A stretch of 64,000 nucleotides of DNA from Lachnospiraceae bacterium (GCA_021769135.1 JAETTM010000002.1:62001-126000), one strand, 5' to 3'; positions 7,983-17,625 are shown, counted from the stretch's first letter. The notes: generated from the sequence alone by a model not told the origin. Made by a program: numbers and translations.

Positions 7983-8546
7983 ATGGCAACAGTAACACCG
8001 GCAACAATTTCACGCAGCAAAACATATGATATGGTTTACATCGCAATATTTGCAGTATTGATGGCAGTATGCTCATGGATTTCTATCCCTATGGCTGTGC
8101 CCTTTACATTACAGACCTTTGGGGTTTTCCTGGCCGTAGGGGTCCTTGGCGGGAAAAGGGGAACTTTGTCGATTGTGGTGTATGTCCTGTTAGGCGCGAT
8201 AGGGATTCCGGTATTTGCAGGTTTCACGGGCGGCTTAGGGATTGTTTTGAGTAATACGGGAGGATATATCATAGGATTTATTTTTTCAGCGCTCATTATG
8301 TGGTCGATAGAGGCTGCTTTGGGGAAAAAGACATGGGTGTTGGCAGTATCTATGATAGCGGGGCTGATTGTCTGCTACGCATTCGGCACAGTATGGTTTA
8401 TGTATGTATATGCAAAAAATATGGGGGCAGTAGGGTTGGCTACTGTTTTGGGATGGTGCGTGATTCCGTTTATCGTTCCCGATTTAGTAAAAATAGCGCT
8501 GGCTTTGATGTTGAGCAAAAGGTTGGCGGGAGTGATAAAAATGTAG
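7983..8546 (+). CDS. bioY: Biotin transporter S-component BioY
   Basis: A 187-residue membrane protein, the substrate-binding S-component of an ECF biotin transporter. Roughly six hydrophobic segments are visible. The family block with Gly-rich GVLGGKRGTLSIVVYVLLGAIG followed by GIPVFAGFTGG is characteristic of BioY. No ECF ATPase genes are adjacent, so it probably shares a general EcfAAT module encoded elsewhere. I place the start at the ATG at 7983, preceded by GGAGGAGA; an upstream in-frame ATG at 7893 lies inside the promoter region. A BirA-like operator upstream supports biotin control. Confidence 0.92.
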   Translation: MATVTPATISRSKTYDMVYIAIFAVLMAVCSWISIPMAVPFTLQTFGVFLAVGVLGGKRGTLSIVVYVLLGAIGIPVFAGFTGGLGIVLSNTGGYIIGFIFSALIMWSIEAALGKKTWVLAVSMIAGLIVCYAFGTVWFMYVYAKNMGAVGLATVLGWCVIPFIVPDLVKIALALMLSKRLAGVIKM

Positions 8547-8592
8547 GGGGAATTGATGGAAAAAGAATGGTGTGATATAGTGAATTGCGCTG

Positions 8593-8935
8593 ATGCGCAA
8601 GCAGGTCATCAATTTCCTGACGGAAATTGGTGTAGATAAAACGGGATTGTTAAGGCATATCAACCGTATGATAGGTACGGAGTAGCGATATGTTTGCGTC
8701 AGCAGGCCGAGGAGATTCGGTAAATCTATGGCGGCCGATATGCTTGCGGCGTATTATGGCAAGGAATGTGACTCAAAAGAATTATTCTTTGCTTAAGGCC
8801 ACATGGAATTGCGATGGGGAAGCTGTTGCCGCTGGTGTGGATAAAAAAGAAGCATTGCTGTATCATTGAAGAGTGGAAACAGCAATAAGTATCTTGACAT
8901 ACGGAGGAAAATGGCATTATAATATCGGCATATCG
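8593..8935 (+). pseudogene. Remnant of an AAA-ATPase-like / PD-(D/E)XK family gene
   Basis: Starting at 8593, one frame reads MRKQVINFLTEIGVDKTGLL, an amber stop where a Gln codon is expected, then VSRPRRFGKS with ADMLAAYYGKECDSKELF. This is the N-terminus and P-loop of the AAA-ATPase-like family usually fused to a DUF1703 nuclease domain. After another stop and a frame change, LLKATWNCDGEAVAAGVDK and, a little later, SILTY appear; these belong to the linker before the nuclease domain. Several hundred intervening residues and the whole C-terminus are missing. The gene is thus a heavily eroded relic. Its last recognisable codons overlap the ileS -35 box. Confidence 0.7.
8894..8923 (+). promoter_or_regulatory. 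Promoter of the ileS T-box transcript
   Basis: TTGACA (8894-8899), 18-base spacer, TATAAT (8918-8923). It sits at the 3' edge of the ATPase relic and just before the T-box leader. Confidence 0.75.
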
Positions 8936-9475
8936 TGATAGAAAAAGACAGTGACGAAGACAGTAGGCATTTTTTGAAATCCAAAGCGAGCCGGGGAGGG
9001 TGGAAGACCGGCGAGAGTAAGGGATGCTGAATATCACTTCCGAGTTGCGGGCCGAACAATTTCTTCCGTATAGAGATGAAGGCAGGCGTTTGATAAGGCG
9101 CTTTCATTTATATTTTCCTGGGAAGAAAAACAGTAAGTGCCGACGGCATTCCTCCGTTAAGGGAAAACATATCATCTGCTTTGCTTTGAGACCGTATGCG
9201 TAAATTCACGAAATGAAAAGAAAAGGCAGCCTTTCTACAGGCAGCAGGCAACGCGAGCCGGTTTTATGCATATGCGGGAAAGTACAGTGAAGCAGGCGTA
9301 TGACGTAATGGGTGGTAACACGGATTTGACCCCGTCCTTTTACAGGACGGGTTTTTTTGTTTCGTCGGCAGGGTTTTTGGCACACGAACCTCCATGACGC
9401 AGCTTTGCGGCATCACAAATCCATAAGGGGATTTAGACGTGTCGCTGCGCACGCGGAATAACCAACACAGAAAGG
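8935..9475 (+). promoter_or_regulatory. T-box riboswitch, isoleucine-type
   Basis: Stem I begins near 8950 with the typical GACGAAGACAGTAG pattern. The specifier loop reads GAATATCACTTCCGAG, giving the Ile codon ATC at 9033-9035. The T-box sequence TGGGTGGTAACACGG is at 9309-9323; its UGGU bulge is complementary to an ACCA acceptor end, as in tRNA-Ile. It is followed at once by a strong terminator. Low charged tRNA-Ile would favour the antiterminator and expression of ileS. About 115 further bases lie between the terminator and the ileS start. Confidence 0.92.
9331..9358 (+). terminator. T-box regulated terminator
   Basis: CCCGTCC - seven bases - GGACGGG followed by a run of seven T. The left arm begins a few bases after the T-box sequence, so the antiterminator and terminator are mutually exclusive. 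Confidence 0.9.
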
Positions 9476-9484
9476 ATGGACATT

Positions 9485-12400
9485 ATGTATCAGAAAGTAT
9501 CGACTAATCTCAATTTTGTAGAACGGGAGAAGGAGACGGAGAAATTTTGGAAGGAGAAAGACATTTTTGCGAAAAGTATGGAAAACCGCAAAGATGGGCC
9601 GACCTATACCTTTTATGACGGGCCTCCTACCGCCAACGGGAAACCCCATATCGGCCATGTGCTGACCCGTGTAATTAAGGATATGATTCCCAGATACCGT
9701 ACCATGAAGGGATATATGGTTCCCAGAAAGGCCGGATGGGATACCCATGGGCTTCCGGTGGAGCTGGAAGTGGAAAAGCAGCTTGGCCTGGATGGAAAGG
9801 AGCAGATTGAAGAATATGGATTGGACCCTTTTATTTCCAAATGTAAGGAAAGCGTATGGAAATACAAGGGGATGTGGGAAGATTTTTCCGGAACGGTAGG
9901 TTTCTGGGCCGACATGGATGACCCTTATGTAACCTATCATGATGACTATATCGAGTCCGAGTGGTGGGCGTTAAAACAAATCTGGGATAAGGGGCTGCTT
10001 TATAAAGGGTTTAAAATCGTGCCTTACTGCCCCCGCTGCGGAACCCCCCTTTCCTCCCATGAAGTGGCACAGGGATATAAGGATGTAAAAGAACGTTCTG
10101 CGGTTGCCCGCTTTAAGGTAAAGGGGGAGGATGCCTATATCCTGGCATGGACGACTACCCCCTGGACACTGCCCTCTAACGTAGCCCTCTGTGTAAACCC
10201 CAATGAATCTTATGCTAAGGTGAAGGCGGGAGACGGAAACGTTTATTATATGGCGGAAGCCCTGTTGGATTCGGTGCTGGGCAAGCTGGGGGATGAGGAA
10301 AAAGGGATTCCCCCTTATGAAGTGCTGGAAAAATATATCGGCAAGGATTTGGAATATAAGGAATATGAACCCCTTTTCGATTATGCGTTGGAAATATGCG
10401 AAAAACAGCATAAAAAAGCATTTTATGTGACTTGCGATACTTACGTAACGCTGACTGATGGTACGGGGGTGGTTCACATTGCCCCAGCCTTCGGTGAGGA
10501 CGATGCTAACGTAGGGCGCAATTATGACCTGCCCTTTGTGCAGCTGGTGGATGCCAAGGGCGAAATGACCAAGGAAACGGATTATGAGGGGGTATTCTGT
10601 AAAAAGGCGGACCCTATGATTCTGGTGGATTTGGAAAAGAAAGGGCTATTGTTCGACGCGCCGAAATTTGAGCACAGCTACCCTCATTGCTGGCGGTGCG
10701 ATACCCCTCTGATTTATTATGCCAGAGAGTCATGGTTCATTAAGATGACTGCGGTAAAAGAAGACCTTATCCGCAACAATAATACCATTAACTGGATTCC
10801 GGAGTCCATCGGGAAAGGGCGTTTCGGCGACTGGCTGGAAAATATCCAGGACTGGGGGATTTCCAGGAACCGTTATTGGGGAACGCCCCTGAATATATGG
10901 GAATGCCCGAAATGCGGCAAGATGCATTCCATCGGCAGCAGGGAGGAACTGGAGAAAATGAGCGGGAATGAGGCGGCGCGTACCGTAGAGCTCCACCGCC
11001 CCTATATCGATGAAATTACTATCCAGTGCCCGGAATGCGGCGATACGATGAAACGCGTGCCTGAGGTGATTGACTGCTGGTTTGATTCCGGGGCCATGCC
11101 CTTTGCCCAGCATCACTATCCTTTTGAAAATAAAGATTTGTTTGAAAAACAGTTCCCCGCCCAATTTATTTCCGAAGCGGTGGATCAGACGAGGGGATGG
11201 TTCTATTCCCTGCTGGCGGAATCCACGCTGCTTTTCAATTGCTCCTGCTTTGAAAATGTAATCGTGCTGGGCCATATTCAGGATGAAAACGGACAGAAGA
11301 TGAGCAAGTCAAAAGGAAATGCGGTGGATCCTTTCGAAGCGCTGGCCACATATGGGGCGGATGCCATCCGTTGGTATTTCTATATTAATTCCGCGCCATG
11401 GCTGCCTAACCGCTTCCATGGAAAAGCGGTGCAGGAAGGGCAGAGGAAATTTATGGGAACCCTTTGGAATACCTATGCATTTTTTGTCCTCTATGCCAAT
11501 ATCGATAATTTTGACCCTACGAAATATGAACTGGAATACGATAAACTTCCGGTAATGGATAAATGGCTGCTTTCCAAACTGAACACCCTGATTAAGGAAG
11601 TGGACTCCAATTTGGAGAATTATAAGATTCCGGAAGCGGCAAGGGCTTTGGACGGCTTTGTGGATGAGATGAGCAACTGGTATGTGAGAAGGAGCAGGGA
11701 ACGTTTCTGGGCGAAAGGCATGGAGCAGGATAAAATCAACGCCTATATGACCTTATATACCGCCCTTGTTACGGTGAGCAAATGTGCGGCGCCCATGATT
11801 CCTTTTATGACAGAAGATATTTACCGTAATTTGGTATGCTCTGTGGATAAAAATGCGCCGGAGAGCATCCATCTGTGCGATTTCCCGGTAGCAAAGGAAG
11901 AATTCATCGATAAGAAGCTGGAAGAGGATATGGAAGAGGTGCTTAAGGTGGTAGTGATGGGGCGCGCCTGCAGGAATGCTGCCAACATTAAGAACCGCCA
12001 GCCTATCGGCAAGATGTTTGTAAAGGCACCGATGACCCTTGGCCGCTTTTATCAGGATATTATCAAAGAAGAGCTGAATGTGAAAGAAGTATGCTTCACC
12101 GATGACGTGAGGGAATTTACCACCTATACCTTCAAACCGCAGCTTCGTACCGTAGGGCCTAAATACGGCAAACAGCTGGGCGGCATCCAGAAGGAACTGG
12201 CTGCCCTGGATGGCAATTCGGCCATGGATGAACTGAATGCCCAGGGGATGTTGAAGTTCGACATCGGCGGGGTGAATGTGGCACTGACGAAGGACGATTT
12301 GCTGATTGAAATGGTTCAAAAGGAAGGGTATATGACCGAGGCCGATAATACGGTGACCGTAGTGCTGGATACGAACCTTACGGATGAACTGGTGGAAGAA

Positions 12401-12658
12401 GGTTTTGTGTACGAAATCATCAGTAAAATCCAGACGATGCGTAAAGAAGCGGGCTATGAAGTAATGGACCACATCCAGGTATTAATCGGCAAAAATGACA
12501 AAATCGCATCGATTGTCCAGAAGAATGAGGATATCATTGCTGGCAAGGTGCTGGCGGATAAGATGTCGGCCGGAGAGGCGGACGCTGCTTCCGGGGATTG
12601 GTGCGTGAAAGAGTGGAATGTCAACGGGGAAAAGGTAAGTATTGGTATTTGCAGGTAA
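9485..12658 (+). CDS. ileS: Isoleucyl-tRNA synthetase, type 2
   Basis: A 1057-residue class-I synthetase charging tRNA-Ile. The HIGH signature is PTANGKPHIGH near the N-terminus, with WDTHGLPVE shortly after; KMSKS occurs as GQKMSKSKGN; the CP1 editing domain contains WTTTPWTLPSN. The sequence resembles the eukaryote-like IleRS2 clade (YTFYDGPP.., long C-terminal domain) rather than Bacillus IleRS1; in that clade reduced mupirocin sensitivity is common. I start at 9485 because AAAGGATGG lies about eight bases before; an in-frame ATG at 9476 falls within that ribosome site. Expression is governed by the T-box upstream. The stop codon is inside the left arm of an inverted-repeat element. Confidence 0.96.
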   Translation: MYQKVSTNLNFVEREKETEKFWKEKDIFAKSMENRKDGPTYTFYDGPPTANGKPHIGHVLTRVIKDMIPRYRTMKGYMVPRKAGWDTHGLPVELEVEKQLGLDGKEQIEEYGLDPFISKCKESVWKYKGMWEDFSGTVGFWADMDDPYVTYHDDYIESEWWALKQIWDKGLLYKGFKIVPYCPRCGTPLSSHEVAQGYKDVKERSAVARFKVKGEDAYILAWTTTPWTLPSNVALCVNPNESYAKVKAGDGNVYYMAEALLDSVLGKLGDEEKGIPPYEVLEKYIGKDLEYKEYEPLFDYALEICEKQHKKAFYVTCDTYVTLTDGTGVVHIAPAFGEDDANVGRNYDLPFVQLVDAKGEMTKETDYEGVFCKKADPMILVDLEKKGLLFDAPKFEHSYPHCWRCDTPLIYYARESWFIKMTAVKEDLIRNNNTINWIPESIGKGRFGDWLENIQDWGISRNRYWGTPLNIWECPKCGKMHSIGSREELEKMSGNEAARTVELHRPYIDEITIQCPECGDTMKRVPEVIDCWFDSGAMPFAQHHYPFENKDLFEKQFPAQFISEAVDQTRGWFYSLLAESTLLFNCSCFENVIVLGHIQDENGQKMSKSKGNAVDPFEALATYGADAIRWYFYINSAPWLPNRFHGKAVQEGQRKFMGTLWNTYAFFVLYANIDNFDPTKYELEYDKLPVMDKWLLSKLNTLIKEVDSNLENYKIPEAARALDGFVDEMSNWYVRRSRERFWAKGMEQDKINAYMTLYTALVTVSKCAAPMIPFMTEDIYRNLVCSVDKNAPESIHLCDFPVAKEEFIDKKLEEDMEEVLKVVVMGRACRNAANIKNRQPIGKMFVKAPMTLGRFYQDIIKEELNVKEVCFTDDVREFTTYTFKPQLRTVGPKYGKQLGGIQKELAALDGNSAMDELNAQGMLKFDIGGVNVALTKDDLLIEMVQKEGYMTEADNTVTVVLDTNLTDELVEEGFVYEIISKIQTMRKEAGYEVMDHIQVLIGKNDKIASIVQKNEDIIAGKVLADKMSAGEADAASGDWCVKEWNVNGEKVSIGICR

Positions 12659-12798
12659 CAGTTCAGCCCAGGACTTTGCACTTGCTGCAAAGTCCGTACC
12701 AATATGCAGATGTGGCAACGAATCCAGCCCTTTTGCCGTAGGCAAAACTCAAAATGGACGGATTCCGTAACAGGGCAGCCGAAAGGATGAACTGTTAC
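12655..12798. repeat. Branched inverted-repeat element A
   Basis: Outer arms GTAACAGTTCA (12655-12665) and TGAACTGTTAC (12788-12798) enclose two hairpins: GGACTTTGCA/TGCAAAGTCC with a five-base loop (12671-12695) and TTTTGCC-GTA-GGCAAAA (12731-12747), the latter extended by GAATCC/GGATTC. The left arm includes the ileS stop codon. The right part (12760-12799) recurs almost exactly at 44914-44953. Confidence 0.75.
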
Positions 12799-12827
12799 AT
12801 TTGCAGACAGTAACAGAACAGGGAATC

Positions 12828-12855
12828 TTGCAATTTTTTGTAATTCAGGTATAAT
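12828..12855 (+). promoter_or_regulatory. glgP promoter
   Basis: TTGCAA (12828-12833), 16-base spacer, TATAAT (12850-12855), about 85 bases before glgP and after element A. Confidence 0.65.
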
Positions 12856-12940
12856 TATCCATAGAGGGTTCATCAATGTACTTTCGGATTATAATTTTTT
12901 CCAGAAATCCGGGGTATTTGAAAGGAGACAGGAGGAAAAG

Positions 12941-15427
12941 ATGGCAAAGCAAAAAACATTATCTTTTGACAAAGACTTATTTAAAAGAAGCGTAGTGTAT
13001 AATGTAAAAACATTGTATAGGAAGAGCATGGAAGAGGCTACCCCTCAGCAGGTTTTTCAGGCGGTCTCCTATTCGATTAAGGATGCGGTAATCGACCATT
13101 GGATGACCAGCAGGGAAGAGTATGAGAAGCAGGATCCTAAGATGGTATATTACTTATCTATGGAATTTTTGATGGGCAGGGCTTTGGGAAATAATATTAT
13201 CAACTTGCAGGCATACAAACCGGTGAAGGAAGCGCTGGATGAACTGGGCGTGGATTTGAATGTGATTGAAGACCAGGAGCCGGATCCGGCTTTGGGAAAT
13301 GGCGGCCTGGGCAGGCTTGCGGCTTGTTTCCTCGATTCCCTGGCTACTTTGGGATATTCCGCTTACGGATGCGGTATCCGATACCGTTATGGTATGTTCA
13401 AACAGCAGATACGCGACGGCTATCAGGTAGAAGTGCCCGATAACTGGCTGGAAAACGGAAACCCTTTTGAATTAAGGAGGCCGGAGTATGCCAAAGAAGT
13501 AAAATTTGGCGGCTATGTGAACGTATATGTGGACGAAAACGGAAGGAGCCATTTCAAGCAGGAGGGGTATCAGAGCGTAAAAGCTATCCCTTATGACCTT
13601 CCTATTGTAGGCTATGGAAACGGCATTGTAAATACGCTGCGTATCTGGGATGCACAGCCGGTGGAATGCTTTAAACTGGACTCCTTCGACAAAGGAGACT
13701 ACCAGAAGGCGGTGGAACAGGACAATCTGGCGCGTAATATCGTGGAAGTGCTTTACCCTAACGATAACCATTACGCGGGGAAAGAGCTGCGCCTGAAACA
13801 GCAATATTTCTTCATTTCAGCTTCGGTGCAGGAAGCGATTTCGAAATATATGCGCAACCATAAGGATATCCGCAAGTTCCACGAAAAGGTAACTTTCCAG
13901 CTGAACGATACCCATCCTACCGTGGCGGTAGCGGAACTGATGCGTATTTTAATGGACGAGCACTATCTGTCATGGGACGATGCGTGGGAAGTTACTACGA
14001 AAACCTGTGCATATACCAACCATACCATTATGGCGGAAGCTTTGGAAAAATGGCCGATTGAGCTTTTCTCCAGGCTGCTTCCGAGAATTTATCAGATTAT
14101 TGAAGAAATCAACCGCCGCTTTATCATGCGGATTGAACAGATGTATCCTGGAAACCATGAAAAAGTGCGCAAGATGGCGATTATTTATGATGGCCAGGTG
14201 AAGATGGCCCATCTTGCCATTGCGGCGGGCTATTCCGTAAACGGCGTGGCAAGGCTGCATACGGAAATCCTGAAGAACCAGGAACTGAAAGACTTCTATG
14301 AAATGATGCCCGAGAAGTTTAACAATAAGACAAACGGCATTACCCAAAGGCGTTTCCTGCTTCATGGAAACCCTCTGCTGGCGGATTGGGTTACATCCCA
14401 TGTAGGGAATGACTGGATTACGGATTTGCCGAAAATCAACAAGCTGAAAATATATGCGGATGATGAAAAAGCGCAGCAGGAGTTCATGAATATCAAATAC
14501 AAGAATAAAGTACGCCTGGCGGAATATATCCGTGAGCACAACGGGATTGAAGTTGACCCCCGGTCTATTTTCGATGTACAGGTGAAGAGGCTTCATGAGT
14601 ACAAGAGGCAGCTTTTGAATATTCTGCATGTAATGCATATTTATAATGAGTTAAAGGAACATCCGGAAATGGAATTCTTCCCCAGGACATTTATTTTCGG
14701 GGCAAAAGCGGCAGCGGGATACCGGAATGCAAAGCTGACCATTAAGTTAATCAATTCGGTAGGGGATGTGATAAACAATGACCCTGCCATCAACGGGAAG
14801 ATTAAAGTCGTATTTATCGAAGACTACAGGGTATCCAACGCGGAATTGATTTTTGCTGCGGCGGATGTATCGGAGCAGATATCCACGGCCAGCAAGGAAG
14901 CTTCCGGCACAGGCAACATGAAATTCATGCTGAACGGCGCTCTGACTCTCGGCACGATGGATGGGGCCAATGTAGAAATCGTGGAAGAAGTAGGGGAAGA
15001 GAATGCGTTTATTTTCGGCTTAAGCTCCGATGAAGTCATCCGCTACGAAAATTACGGCGGTTATGACCCTATGGAAATTTTCAACAATGACCCGAATGTG
15101 CGGAAAGTATTGATGCAGTTAATCAACGGTACATACAGCAGGAACGATCCGGATTTATTCCGTCCGCTGTATAACTCGCTGTTAAACACCTTTTCCACAC
15201 CAAAAGCGGATATGTACTTTATCCTGAAAGATTTTGAGTCTTATGCGGAAGCGCAGAGGAAAGTGGAGAAAGCATACCGGGATGAGAAAAACTGGGCCAA
15301 GAGCGCTATCTTAAATGTGGCCTGCTCCGGCAAATTCTCTTCGGACAGAACGATTGAGGAATATGTAAAGGATATCTGGCATTTGGATAGGGTGGTGCTG
15401 CCGGCGAAGAAGACGGAGACGAAATAG
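12941..15427 (+). CDS. glgP: Glycogen/maltodextrin phosphorylase
   Basis: An 828-residue GT35 phosphorylase releasing glucose-1-phosphate from alpha-1,4-glucans. Signatures are YYLSMEFLMGRALGNN near residue 70, NGGLGRLAACFLDS, LNDTHPTVAV, NGITQRRFL, and the PLP site EASGTGNMKFMLNGALTLGT, where the Lys binds pyridoxal phosphate. Length is normal and the protein ends cleanly. The start at 12941 has GGAGACAGGAGG upstream. No other glycogen gene is adjacent, so it is transcribed alone from its own promoter and followed by long hairpin elements. Confidence 0.97.
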   Translation: MAKQKTLSFDKDLFKRSVVYNVKTLYRKSMEEATPQQVFQAVSYSIKDAVIDHWMTSREEYEKQDPKMVYYLSMEFLMGRALGNNIINLQAYKPVKEALDELGVDLNVIEDQEPDPALGNGGLGRLAACFLDSLATLGYSAYGCGIRYRYGMFKQQIRDGYQVEVPDNWLENGNPFELRRPEYAKEVKFGGYVNVYVDENGRSHFKQEGYQSVKAIPYDLPIVGYGNGIVNTLRIWDAQPVECFKLDSFDKGDYQKAVEQDNLARNIVEVLYPNDNHYAGKELRLKQQYFFISASVQEAISKYMRNHKDIRKFHEKVTFQLNDTHPTVAVAELMRILMDEHYLSWDDAWEVTTKTCAYTNHTIMAEALEKWPIELFSRLLPRIYQIIEEINRRFIMRIEQMYPGNHEKVRKMAIIYDGQVKMAHLAIAAGYSVNGVARLHTEILKNQELKDFYEMMPEKFNNKTNGITQRRFLLHGNPLLADWVTSHVGNDWITDLPKINKLKIYADDEKAQQEFMNIKYKNKVRLAEYIREHNGIEVDPRSIFDVQVKRLHEYKRQLLNILHVMHIYNELKEHPEMEFFPRTFIFGAKAAAGYRNAKLTIKLINSVGDVINNDPAINGKIKVVFIEDYRVSNAELIFAAADVSEQISTASKEASGTGNMKFMLNGALTLGTMDGANVEIVEEVGEENAFIFGLSSDEVIRYENYGGYDPMEIFNNDPNVRKVLMQLINGTYSRNDPDLFRPLYNSLLNTFSTPKADMYFILKDFESYAEAQRKVEKAYRDEKNWAKSAILNVACSGKFSSDRTIEEYVKDIWHLDRVVLPAKKTETK

Positions 15428-15488
15428 AAGTAGGAGTTTCATAAATAGGGCTTATAGTGATATGAAGGCTGTGGTGCGGCCTGCGTCG

Positions 15489-15624
15489 GGCGGCATCATG
15501 GCGTGGATGTTTTGGCGCGGTGTTTTTGAGGGATTTTACTAAACAGTTCCTGGGATATCTAACTTCTGTTAAGTAAAATCACCACAAAAACAAAGCGCCA
15601 AAACATCCACGCCATGATGCCGCC
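15489..15624. repeat. Long inverted repeat B
   Basis: The outer 30 bases (15489-15518, GGCGGCATCATGGCGTGG..) are perfectly complementary to 15595-15624, and pairing continues inward with few mismatches (GATTTTACT..CAG / CTG..AGTAAAATC), leaving a short loop. The transcript would form one very long hairpin about 60 bases after glgP. No T-run follows. Confidence 0.8.
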
Positions 15625-15761
15625 GGACTTGCGTTCTGTCAGCCGGAACATTATCTTCCTACACGATGAGCCTTGGCGAACGGCCATTTAATCCGTTTCG
15701 CAAAATATCTACTCATAAAATTCAGGAAACACCTTCCTAATTCCTACGCCTTGAGCAGCCA

Positions 15762-15993
15762 GGAAAGGAGGGCAGGGGGAATCGTTTGGCTGCATTGTTT
15801 TCGGCAGAGGTTTTACTTAGCGGAATGTCCGATAACCAAGGGAAACCGCGGCAAGGACGCCGCGGTTAGTCTGCATGCGGCAAGGATGCCGCTGGCAGAC
15901 GGCCCGGACGGATATCACAACCCTTCCATTCCGCTTAGAAAAACCCATGCCGAAAACCCCGCAGCCAAACGATTCCCCCCTGCCCTCCTTTCC
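15762..15993. repeat. Branched inverted-repeat element C
   Basis: Arms of about 65 bases (15762-15826 and 15928-15993) pair with a few interruptions; the outermost 30 bases around GGAAAGGAGGGCAG and GGAATCGTTTGGCTGC are nearly perfect. Inside are two small hairpins: AACCGCGG/CCGCGGTT (15844-15867) and GTCTGC-AT-GCGGC/GCCGC-TG-GCAGAC (15869-15900). With element B it fills most of the 700-base gap between glgP and the polyphosphate enzyme. No ORF with a credible start was seen here. Confidence 0.8.
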
Positions 15994-16130
15994 GTCCGCT
16001 CAACCTAACAGTTCAACCTCCCTTCTCCCAAAACCCACGATTGACGCTCCTACCAACGTCCTATATAATAAAATATAAGAAAAATGACATACGGTACGTC
16101 CTGTAAAAAGAGTGATTGGAGAGTGATTGG

Positions 16131-17597
16131 ATGCTGAGAAACAGGGTTATGGCCAAGAAGCCGCCGAAGGAGGAACTGAAGGCCAGATTGAATGCCGCGA
16201 GGGAAAAACTTTTTGCCAAGCAGATGCTTTTGAAGGAGAATAAACTGCCGGTGCTCGTATTGATGGAGGGCTGGGGAACAGCCGGGAAGGGAAGCTGTAC
16301 AGGGCAGGTAATACGGAATATCGACCCGAGGTTTTTCAAGGTGGCGACGATGGAAGTGATGACGGAAGAGGAAAAGAGGAAACCTTTCCTTAGCCGTTAT
16401 GTGGAAAAAATTCCGGAGGCGGGGAAGGTAGTCTTTATGGATTCGGGATGGATGGACGAAATTACCAGGCTGAAGCTGCATGGAGAAATCGGGAAGAATG
16501 AATATGAAATGCGGCTGGACAGCATCCGCCGATTTGAAAGGCAGTTGACCGATAACGGCTATCTGGTGATGAAATTTTTCTTCCATATCAGCGAGAAGGA
16601 GCAGAAGAAGCGGATTGAGGATTTGCAGGAGGACATCGACACTAAATGGCGGGTGAATGACAATGATAAGTGGCAAAACAAGCACTATGAAGAATGCATG
16701 GATGTATTTGACGATTATCTGGAAAAGACAAACCGCCCTTCCGCGCCATGGTATGTGGTGGATGCGCAATCGAGAAAATGGGCCGAACTCCAGGTGCTGG
16801 AGGTCCTGACGGAAGGGATTGAGGCGGCTTTGCAGAATAAGGCATTGGCGGTGCCGATTCCCCAGAATGTATTTCCTCTCATAAAAATGCCTAAGCTGGA
16901 CGAGATTCCTTTAGATATGACGGTGGAAAAGGAAGAGTATAAAGCGGAACTGGACAGGTTGCACGAGCGGCTGGGAGAACTGCATAATAGATTGTACCGG
17001 AAACAAGTGCCGGTTGTAATTGCCTATGAGGGATGGGATGCGGCCGGAAAAGGGGGGAATATTAAGCGGATTACAGAAGCGCTGGACCCAAGAGGCTTTG
17101 AAGTACATCCTATCGCCAGCCCGGAGCCCCATGAAAAAGCAAGGCATTATTTATGGCGGTTTTGGACCAGGCTTCCCAAGACGGGGCATATCGCCATTTT
17201 TGACAGGACATGGTATGGAAGGGTAATGGTGGAACGTCTGGAAGGCTTCTGCAGCGAAAACGATTGGAAAAGGGCTTATAATGAGATTAACGAATTTGAA
17301 AAGGAACTGGCCGATTGGGGGGCGGTGATTATCAAGTTCTGGGTGCAGATCGATAAGGATACCCAGCTGGAGCGCTTTGAAATGCGGCAGAGGACCCCGG
17401 AAAAACAGTGGAAAATTACCGAAGAGGATTGGAGAAACCGGGAAAAATGGGATGCATACGAGGATGCCGTCAATGAGATGATTCAGAAGACAAGCACTTC
17501 CTATGCCCCTTGGTACATTTTGGAATCTGTGGATAAAAAATATGCGCGCCTTAAGGCTTTACGTATTGTAATCGAACGGCTGGAAGAAGTGCTGTAG
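16131..17597 (+). CDS. pap: Two-domain PPK2-family polyphosphate:AMP phosphotransferase
   Basis: A 488-residue tandem PPK2 protein. Class II PPK2 enzymes with two fused domains phosphorylate AMP to ADP using polyphosphate. The N-terminal domain has a Walker A variant, MEGWGTAGKGS (about residue 45), and the C-terminal domain a canonical YEGWDAAGKGGN (about 300) with lid motif IFDRTWYGRVMVER (about 355). In the family the C-terminal domain is the active one; the GTAGKG deviation in the first domain agrees. The start at 16131 follows GGAGAG by seven bases; an in-frame TTG at 16116 is less likely. Nucleotide specificity is inferred from architecture. Confidence 0.88.
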   Translation: MLRNRVMAKKPPKEELKARLNAAREKLFAKQMLLKENKLPVLVLMEGWGTAGKGSCTGQVIRNIDPRFFKVATMEVMTEEEKRKPFLSRYVEKIPEAGKVVFMDSGWMDEITRLKLHGEIGKNEYEMRLDSIRRFERQLTDNGYLVMKFFFHISEKEQKKRIEDLQEDIDTKWRVNDNDKWQNKHYEECMDVFDDYLEKTNRPSAPWYVVDAQSRKWAELQVLEVLTEGIEAALQNKALAVPIPQNVFPLIKMPKLDEIPLDMTVEKEEYKAELDRLHERLGELHNRLYRKQVPVVIAYEGWDAAGKGGNIKRITEALDPRGFEVHPIASPEPHEKARHYLWRFWTRLPKTGHIAIFDRTWYGRVMVERLEGFCSENDWKRAYNEINEFEKELADWGAVIIKFWVQIDKDTQLERFEMRQRTPEKQWKITEEDWRNREKWDAYEDAVNEMIQKTSTSYAPWYILESVDKKYARLKALRIVIERLEEVL

Positions 17598-17625
17598 ATT
17601 TCTTGGGAAAAGCCGGGCTGGAATA

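Noticed and set aside
12655-12798. Element A as an ordinary terminator of ileS
   Set aside because: No T-run after any of its stems, and half of it is a dispersed repeat, so terminator function alone does not explain it.
15673-16078. Open frames of 67-111 codons between glgP and the PPK2 gene
   Set aside because: They run through inverted repeat C, start without ribosome sites and read as low-complexity Pro/Arg-rich translations.
16116-16130. TTG at 16116 as the start of the PPK2 gene
   Set aside because: The ATG at 16131 has GGAGAG at proper spacing, whereas 16116 lies inside that region.
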